14,211 nucleotides of DNA from Cephalothrix spiralis (Eukaryota; Nemertea; Palaeonemertea; Archinemertea; Cephalotrichidae). Position numbers and translations under genes: made by a program. Positions 1 to 5,289 of this stretch are shown here, piece after piece (position 1 is the stretch's first letter; each line of letters starts with the position of its first letter). The notes below the pieces were generated by a model, which was not told the DNA's origin, did not search any database, and saw only the letters and a program-made list of their open reading frames with translations. Where the stretch lies: positions 1 to 14,211 of the forward strand of contig JAUCNG010068885.1 of assembly GCA_032353305.1 (NCBI GenBank), given 5' to 3'.

Positions 1-330
1 GCAGTAATATTTATCTCGACTTTATTTACTTCCGCAATTGTATAGACATGCGCACTCGAGATACCGATTAGGCTTATAAAGACCAATAAAGTTGAGTTCA
101 CATTATCATACTTAAGCCTGACATGAGCGCACACAGGTTACAAATGAACAAAGAGTTTTCTTCTGTCTCAACCTTACCACATTGGCACAGGCGAAGGTCA
201 TGCGGAGTGCGACCACCTAGCTATTTCAATTCGCAGGGTATGAGAGGATAGTCTCATCTTTGAAAAAGCAATTCGTTTCCATTCTGGGAAAACATTAATT
301 TTACAACATTTACATTACGCCTCTTTTCAG
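1..330 (+). other. Intron sequence upstream of the first visible DEG/ENaC exon
   Basis: I see no exon with both splice sites and family similarity here. The pyrimidine-rich acceptor of the following exon ends at 330. On the minus strand around 160-230 there is a weakly tRNA-like, moderately GC-rich stretch that may be a worn SINE, but A and B boxes are not convincing. Confidence 0.5.
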
Positions 331-534
331 ATTAAAAAAAGTCGCCTACGCAAACATTTCATACGAGGAAGCAATTTCAGATCTTGGTCAAATAATAAAC
401 AAAACAGAGGGTCAACTTGATTTAGCACAACTTATTGAAGACCCTGACACAACATTCCAGATAAAATATGGTGAATTCCAGTCTGCCTGTGACGAGTATT
501 TAGCAGGGAATGTATTGGATTCAAACTTCTTCAG
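331..534 (+). CDS. DEG/ENaC exon (distal extracellular domain)
   Basis: The acceptor CTTTTCAG precedes 331 and the donor GTCAGT follows 534. The first base completes a codon from an exon outside the window; 67 codons and two bases follow. The peptide starts LKKVAYANISYEEA and ends LAGNVLDSNFF. This lies between the cysteine-rich part of the extracellular domain and the last beta strand; it is the poorly conserved part of the family, so the call rests on its in-frame junction to the pore exons. One NxS (NIS) and one NxT (NKT) sequon are visible, as expected for an extracellular segment. Confidence 0.85.
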
Positions 535-1839
535 GTCAGTGAATTGTTAGTTTGGTGAACAAAACGTACAAATCCTTACTTTTTTTCATAAATTTCATTA
601 TTTAATTAGCATCTTATTTATTGCTGATAACATACTCTTTCCTTATATGGCTTTTCAAAATAGATTAACTGGCAGCTTTTTGAGATATGCACATGCGCGG
701 TCGAGTTTTAGGGTTGCGCATTTGTAAATATTTTTCTCTGTCCGTAATACAAATGTATGACCTAAAACTAGCCGTTTTTGAGATACATATTTAAATTGCG
801 CATAATTCGAAAACGGCTAGTTTTAGGTCACACATTGGTTTTACGGACAGATAAAAACATGCCCCCAATTAACAAATTATTGTGTTGTGTGATTATTTAG
901 TTTTTAGGCTACGTTATTTGTAACATAATTTTCGCTCTGATTATTAATTCTGAGGCAAAAAGTGGTGTGTGTGCTCAGCATTGTAAAATGAAAAAGTGCG
1001 ATAGGCCCGATGCAGAATCAACAAAATTTACATGCTTTTCTGATACTGAGAATTGGTTATTTTTCTTTTTTTAGGAAGAACTTCTTAAAAATTGACTTTT
1101 TTCTGACAGAGCTGAGCCAAGTCAAAATTTCCAAGCAAAAAGCATATGACCTTTTTGCTTTAATGTGTAAGTATTTACAGGATACATATTTCCTTCCTGC
1201 TGTCCGTCTGTTTTTATTTGTAATTTCCTCGATTTTATCACTTTTTTGTATAATTTGCAACTTCTAATTTAATTTTATATCTTAAATATTAAACTTAAAA
1301 AAAAATTTAAACCTTCATATTAATAAATCAATAATTGTACTATGTAATTCGATATTTTTATTTTGTATAATCATAGGTGGACAAATTTTTTTGTGATTAT
1401 GATTTCGGCGTTATAGATTTTGCCATTTTAGATTTCGGGATTATAGATTTCGGTATTATAGATTTCGACGTTTTATAGATTGTGTCCGTATACCGAATCG
1501 AGACCACCGCTTTATACACTTCTAACGAGTTTTAAACATTCATCACGAATTTAGTATGGCTCTTGAAATGACTCTAAATGCGGTCCACGTATTCTTCTGC
1601 TTTAACATTTTCAATATTAATATGTTTCAGGTGATATAGGGGGCGCTCTTGGCCTCTTTATTGGATCAAGCGTACTCACAGTGTTCGAATTATTAGATAT
1701 GTTTATTTATCAATGTTCCGGTGGTTCAAAACGAAAAAACTTTAAAACTGATAAACCAAATCAAGAAAATGACGCAACCCACCTCCGGCTTAACGGCTCG
1801 GGGTTCAATGTTGAACCATTGAATAAAACATATATCTAA
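331..1839 (+). CDS. DEG/ENaC (ASIC-like) sodium channel, 3' portion of the gene (three exons)
   Basis: Joined exons 331-534, 1075-1166 and 1631-1839 encode the C-terminal 167 residues of a degenerin/epithelial sodium channel subunit; the 5' exons lie before the window. Family members are trimeric, amiloride-sensitive Na+ channels of the plasma membrane gated by protons, peptides or force. What shows this: the run KAYDLFALM-C-DIGGALGLFIGSSVLTVFEL matches the family's most conserved segment, the pre-TM2 and TM2 pore with a G-x-S filter (here GSS). Before it, KNFLKIDFFL matches the strand that leads into TM2. After TM2 come Cys and basic residues and a 38-40-residue tail rich in Asn and Lys. Introns are GT-AG and the phases agree (exon 1 ends +2, exon 2 ends +1). 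The protein ends TYI, which fits a class I PDZ ligand (S/T-x-hydrophobic). The ligand and subtype cannot be told from this fragment. Confidence 0.9.
535..1074 (+). other. DEG/ENaC intron with a fold-back element
   Basis: GT-AG intron of 540 bases. It holds the fold-back element at 733-855; the rest is AT-rich with no coding signal. A short copy related to the arm (GTTTTAGGGTTGCGCATTT) lies just upstream at about 704-722. Confidence 0.8.
733..855. repeat. Fold-back (MITE-like) element, about 46-bp arms
   Basis: Left arm 733-779 and right arm 810-855 are near-perfect reverse complements, with the core CCTAAAACTAGCCGTTTT identical in both and only a few mismatches outward to TGTCCGTAA. The spacer is about 30 bases of AT-rich DNA. 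No ORF is present, which suggests a non-autonomous element or its palindromic remnant. Related arms recur at 7538-7616. Confidence 0.85.
1075..1166 (+). CDS. DEG/ENaC exon (strand leading to TM2)
   Basis: A pyrimidine-rich acceptor ending TTTTTTTAG lies before 1075 and the donor GTAAGT follows 1166. Thirty codons read KNFLKIDFFLTELSQVKISK then QKAYDLFALM. The family pattern here is a hydrophobic strand followed by an acidic/basic turn and the KAY motif before TM2. The exon ends with the first base of a Cys codon that is completed by the next exon. Confidence 0.9.
1167..1630 (+). other. DEG/ENaC intron with a short tandem repeat
   Basis: GT-AG intron of 464 bases, strongly AT-rich at 1260-1390. 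It contains the 15-bp repeat at 1394-1483; nothing else is recognised. Confidence 0.8.
1394..1483. repeat. 15-bp tandem repeat, unit ATTATAGATTTCGGG
   Basis: About six imperfect units of roughly 15 bp share the core TTATAGATTTCGG with drift in the last two bases. The best units are at 1424-1468. The TTTCGG core is similar to the unit of the minisatellite at 2171-2260 read on the opposite strand, but the rest of the unit differs. Confidence 0.8.
1631..1839 (+). CDS. DEG/ENaC terminal exon (pore TM2 and tail)
   Basis: The acceptor TGTTTCAG precedes 1631. The exon gives DIGGALGLFIGSSVLTVFEL, the canonical pore helix with GSS at 1663-1671, then LDMFIYQC and a polar tail ending NKTYI and TAA at 1837-1839. 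The tail is short, has no PPxY motif of the kind used by vertebrate ENaC for Nedd4 binding, and ends in a PDZ-ligand-like TYI. Confidence 0.93.
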
Positions 1840-1907
1840 CGATTAAGGGTGTGGTCTAGGGAAATGGCCCGACGCAAGATAAATGATTAAATCTGATTAT
1901 TCTAGAT

Positions 1908-1913
1908 ATTAAA
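1908..1913 (+). terminator. Possible proximal poly(A) signal ATTAAA of the DEG/ENaC gene
   Basis: ATTAAA lies about 70 bases after the channel stop and is followed by a T-rich stretch (TGTTCATTCTCC). A second ATTAAA is at 1886-1891. A stronger AATAAA lies far downstream at 3079, so the choice is uncertain. Confidence 0.35.
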
Positions 1914-1960
1914 TGTTCATTCTCCAAATATGTAAATCAGGCATTCTGAAGTTCATTACT

Positions 1961-2276
1961 AGTCCTACGGGTGTAGGACTTTTCGGCCCCAACACTTTCG
2001 GCCACAGTACAAACTAAAAATGATCGCCCATCACCTAAAAGATTGAGAAATTTTGACACTCTGATGTTAATTTACAAATTTTCTGACATTTGATATCGCC
2101 AATTGAACTTTTTCGCATCTCTGGGTTGGCTTTTTTGATCTCTGCAACTGTCTTCAAAATTAACTTTAATGGGGCCGAAAATGTACGGGGCCGAAAATAT
2201 TGGGGCCGAAGATGTTGGGGCTAAAAATGTAGTGGAGCCAAAAGTGTTGGGGCCAAAAAGCCCTGCACCCACTCGT
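1961..2276. repeat. Element with terminal inverted repeats and internal 15-bp minisatellite
   Basis: The left end (1965-2004) and the reverse complement of the right end (2234-2276) share GGTG-AGG-CTTTT-GGCCCCAACACTTT-GGC over about 40 bases. The left tip is itself a hairpin: AGTCCTAC (1961-1968), GGGT, GTAGGACT (1973-1980). The right half is built from the 15-bp unit, so the terminal inverted repeat is partly made of that unit in the opposite orientation. No coding capacity; probably a non-autonomous mobile element or an inverted minisatellite. Confidence 0.7.
2171..2260. repeat. 15-bp minisatellite, unit GGGGCCGAAAATGTA
   Basis: Units at 2171-2185, 2186-2201, 2202-2216, 2217-2231 and 2232-2248, with a partial one after, vary from 15 to 17 bp and degrade from GGGGCCGAAAAT toward GGGGCCAAAAA at the right. 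Because the unit is a multiple of three, the minus strand gives an open frame with five-residue repeats; this is an artefact. Confidence 0.85.
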
Positions 2277-3078
2277 ACAGAGAAAAGCCTCACTGTTCTA
2301 TGTTTTGTTCCATAGGGTCAAACATAATATAGTATAGGAGACTTCTGTAAGATCTTAAATATACAATTGGGGCAAGGGAACCAAATAAGCCTCAATTGTC
2401 TTTATTCCAGTCGAGCCAACCCGTTCAATTCTATATCACGTGATCTTCTATGCTTACACCATACGTGGCTTCTCACTGGAACGTTCATTCACTTATTGCA
2501 TTCCGCTCCTCCTAGTCGCTAAATCCAATTTTTACATACATGTATTACCAAAGGCAAAGACACTGCAAAGACTGTTATTTATTCCAATTCACTCGGATAT
2601 TCAAACTTATTATGTGATTATTTCATAACTGGTACGTGCAAACTCTCAACTTTTCTGTACAGCTGTATAAATGTCTAAAAACTCATATCACTTCATGACA
2701 TACGACTCTTTGAGAGGATTGGATAAGTGAATCTTATGAATGTTATCATCCAAATACAAGGAAAGGATCGTAAAGACCATGACTCTGAACCGTTATTATA
2801 TGTCTTACACACTGTTACATGGTCTCGGACGCAAACAATTCTTCTGTCTGACCTTTATGGAACACTTCAATTCTCATTCTATGTTAATTAACAATTGTTC
2901 GGTGTATTTATTATTGCACTATTGCACTCTCAGAAATGTATTAATACTTTATAATAAATACACCAATATCGCATATCCCTCGTTATTATTCTCTAGAGCA
3001 TGTCCTTTCTCTAATTATCTTCTTGGCTCGATTTGGAATAAATGTTTATATTAAACTCGTCTGTGCGTTGCAATGTTT

Positions 3079-3084
3079 AATAAA
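3079..3084 (+). terminator. Candidate poly(A) signal AATAAA on the + strand
   Basis: AATAAA is followed within 25 bases by a GT-rich element (TTGAATTGTGTTGAATTGT), the usual layout of an animal cleavage site; another AATAAA lies at 3037. It could end a long (about 1.25 kb) 3' UTR of the DEG/ENaC gene that crosses the minisatellite, or belong to an unrecognised transcript. Confidence 0.45.
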
Positions 3085-3266
3085 TGACTTGAATTGTGTT
3101 GAATTGTATATTTTTTATGGATTTGTCAATATAAATGTAACAGGACCCCCAGATGTGGCTTCATTATTTTACAAAATATTGAAACTTTGATGGTGGATTG
3201 AGGTAGGGAATGGTCCGGAGACTTCATACATAAAATTATTTTATCGGGGATATTCGAGTTCTGCTT

Positions 3267-3440
3267 AATGTATTACCGATATGACACCCTCATGATCATC
3301 TACCTGAATCGGCTGTAATTTTTTCGATTCGCGCAAGCGCAGTGGGAAACAGGAAGTGTCATTTTTCTCACTGCGCGTGCGCGAATCGAAAAAATTACAA
3401 CCAATTCAGGTAGATGAGGGTGTCATATTGGTAATACATT
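3267..3440. repeat. Fold-back element with arms of about 75 bp
   Basis: Left arm 3267-3344 and right arm 3369-3440 are reverse complements over nearly their whole length. Shared parts include TATTACC-ATATGACACCCTCAT, ATCTACCTGAAT, GTAATTTTTTCGATTCGCGCA and GCGCAGTG. The left arm has a small extra GATCAT. A 24-base spacer separates them. A worn copy of one arm occurs at 7427-7482. No ORF; non-autonomous. Confidence 0.85.
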
Positions 3441-3669
3441 CATGATACGTTACATAAAGCCAGCCATAACTTATGACGTCATTGACAGTCGAAAATTACA
3501 TTTGTTGACAACTGGCGTCAAGTTTAATACTTTTACAATATTTCATTGCATTTCATGAATGTTACGGTCAATCGGGTGGTATCTCGCAAAGGGGCCAGGG
3601 CTCTAATTTTAGAATAATAGGCGTCCAAAGAAGAGGGCCGCATATAGGGGTATATTATACAGTTATTCG

Positions 3670-3974
3670 ATGGTAACCTGAGGTTATGCCGAATTATAAC
3701 ACGAGATATGAAATGCTCACCAAGGTCAATTTTATGGGTAATACTTCATTGGTCGAGAGCCATGAGGGTTTCGCAACGAGTATTATTACGAGTGTCAGTA
3801 ACTTTTTAAGGCTCGAGACCCATGAATTATTGCTTGTATTGCACGAATGACCAACAGATATCAATGAATAAGTACGATACAAATTGTTATTCACCTCAAC
3901 CTCGGGTTGGTGAATAACACTTTTAAATTCTTCATATCGAGTAGTATAATTTGGCATTTCCCGAGGGTTACCAT
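3670..3974. repeat. 305-bp element with terminal inverted repeats (MITE-like)
   Basis: ATGGTAACC at 3670 and GGTTACCAT ending at 3974 open arms of about 43 bases (3670-3712 and 3931-3974) that match through ATGCC-AATTATA, CGA-ATATGAA and related blocks. Inside, GTTATTCACC (3886-3895) and GGTGAATAAC (3909-3918) form a further hairpin. No clear target-site duplication is visible. The 87-codon minus-strand frame within it has no family likeness. Confidence 0.7.
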
Positions 3975-4012
3975 TAAATATCTATATTGTAAAATAGGCG
4001 GTCCTTACCCGG

Positions 4013-4056
4013 AAAGGTGAAAATATCTATCGTATACGATAGATATTTTCACCTTT
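4013..4056. repeat. Perfect 44-bp palindrome
   Basis: AAAGGTGAAAATATCTATCG plus TA (4013-4034) is followed directly by its exact reverse complement (4035-4056), with no spacer and no mismatch. It lies in the 3' flank of the ATPase gene and its right arm overlaps the poly(A) signal candidate at 4054-4059. Confidence 0.95.
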
Positions 4057-4059
4057 ATT
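4054..4059 (-). terminator. Candidate poly(A) signal AATAAA of the ATP13A gene
   Basis: TTTATT on the + strand reads AATAAA on the - strand, 376 bases after the stop codon at 4435. It is the only canonical signal I find on that strand between the stop and about 3960. The bases that follow on the minus strand are the 44-bp palindrome, so cleavage would fall in or next to the hairpin. Confidence 0.5.
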
Positions 4060-4434
4060 CTAAAGAATAAAATATTAAGCACTTCAAGTTATGACGTCAT
4101 TACATCGTTTTCTTGGGGGTAATTTCAAATATTGAGGTAGCCTATAATCCACATATATCATAGCAAAATTAACAAACACAAACACAGCAATTATCAATAG
4201 TGTTAGTAATAAAATTAGTATTAGTAATAACAATATAAATATTTTTTAAATATTATTGGAAGGAATTAGACGTGACTGCAATATTGAGTATTTTTAGAGC
4301 ATTGTCATGCTTTATAATTTGTTCATGTTATGAAGGAAATCGAGGGGACCAATTGATGTTTACTTCAGAGTTAATTCTCATTGGTCTTATTTTCAAACTG
4401 GCGGAGCAGTTTCGTGGCCCCACTACTCATACAA

Positions 4435-5289
4435 TCAAACGGCACTATGCGAAACAATTTCACTCGAATCCGATAATCCACACATACTCCCTAAACTAGC
4501 AATGTAACCAATCTCATCCTCCTGTATCTTTTCCATTAGTTCATTTACATCACTCCCTAAAATTGTTCCGTCAGGATGTAAATAGTCCGGCGTCGAGGAA
4601 CCTGATGACGATTCCTCCGCGGATTTCGTCCGCATTCTATTTTTCACTTCCGGAAAGTCAAAATAACTTCCAGGGTTACTTTGGAACGGACTCCCATAAT
4701 AACCAGGACTGTTAGTAGCACTATTTATGCAACACCAAACTAAATTATGGTTATTTATCCGATAAGCGGTCAATGCTGCTTCGTGCTTGTCCCAGCGTTC
4801 CGCCCGATTGATCAATCCCATGTCAACTTCGTCAGTCGGCTTTTCCACGTGATCAGTCACAGTTCCATTCTGAACTTCGCGCTCGACTTCGTCATTAAGT
4901 TTTTTAATATTGGTTAATTTTTCCTTAGGATCAAGGATTTCCTCATCAGAATGATTTGAACACCATGACATTATTTGACCCCTATTTGAGGTACTGTTTC
5001 GCTTTGTATTTAATATTGTAGCTAAAACATTTAATTGTTTTTCATCGAGTTTCATATTTTTAATCGAAATCGAGCGCCTCGATTTTTGGCTCACTATGTC
5101 TGTTATGTCTTCCGAAATCAATGAACCAGCCCGCTTACTGAGGTCAATAATTTTGTCATGATAAATTGGGGGCCAATCCGGTGAATTGTCAAGTTCTGCG
5201 TCAATGATTGCAAATTTGGTTCGAGGACCGCGGAGTTTATCGATCCAAGGCATAAGTTTAGTCCACATCCATTGTTCAACAACAAACTC
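4435..5289 (-). CDS. ATP13A2: ATP13A terminal exon: long cytoplasmic tail
   Basis: The acceptor TATTTTTTCAG precedes 5289; 284 codons and a TAA stop. It opens [20 protein letters not shown] and keeps the conserved FAIIDAEL...DWPP motif at residues 26-41. The remaining 240 or so residues have no recognised domain: they are hydrophilic, acidic, with an [14 protein letters not shown] cluster near residue 222 and a coiled-coil-like acidic patch at the middle. PPIY at residues 40-43 matches a WW-domain (PPxY) ligand, and the end HSAV fits a class I PDZ ligand. Vertebrate ATP13A2 and ATP13A3 stop soon after the WPP motif, so this tail is a long extension. Confidence 0.9.
   Translation of the reverse strand, partial: EFVVEQWMWTKLMPWIDKLRGPRTKFAIIDAELDNSPDWPPIYHDKIIDLSKRAGSLISEDITDIVSQKSRRSISIKNMKLDEKQLNVLATILNTKRNSTSNRGQIMSWCSNHSDEEILDPKEKLTNIKKLNDEVEREVQNGTVTDHVEKPTDEVDMGLINRAERWDKHEAALTAYRINNHNLVWCCINSATNSPGYYGSPFQSNPGSYFDFPEVKNRMRTKSAEESSSGSSTPDYLHPDGTILGSDVNELMEKIQEDEIGYIASLGSMCGLSDSSEIVSHSAV

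Larger units (their letters stand above)
1840..4434. other. Intergenic interval between convergent genes, including both 3' UTRs
   Basis: This 2.6-kb stretch has no recognisable exon on either strand. It holds the structured repeats at 1961-2276, 3267-3440, 3670-3974 and 4013-4056, poly(A) signal candidates for both genes, and a featureless AT-rich part at about 2280-3030 and 3110-3260. Two TGACGTCA palindromes occur at 3474 and 4092. A 104-codon open frame at 2740-3054 has no recognised family and is more likely chance or long 3' UTR. Confidence 0.75.

Noticed and set aside
130-260. Possible upstream DEG/ENaC exon ending near TTCGCAG
   Set aside because: An open stretch with a single Cys is present, but it lacks the cysteine pattern of that domain and a convincing acceptor and donor pair.
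2072-2293. Minus-strand frame with five-residue repeats (APxF/GPxT pattern)
   Set aside because: Produced by the 15-bp minisatellite, whose unit is a multiple of three.
2740-3054. 104-codon open frame on the + strand
   Set aside because: No recognised domain, AT-rich Leu/Tyr/Asn-heavy composition typical of chance frames, and no splice or family support. It could be part of a long 3' UTR.
3694-3957. 87-codon minus-strand frame
   Set aside because: Lies entirely inside the 305-bp inverted-repeat element and has no family likeness.
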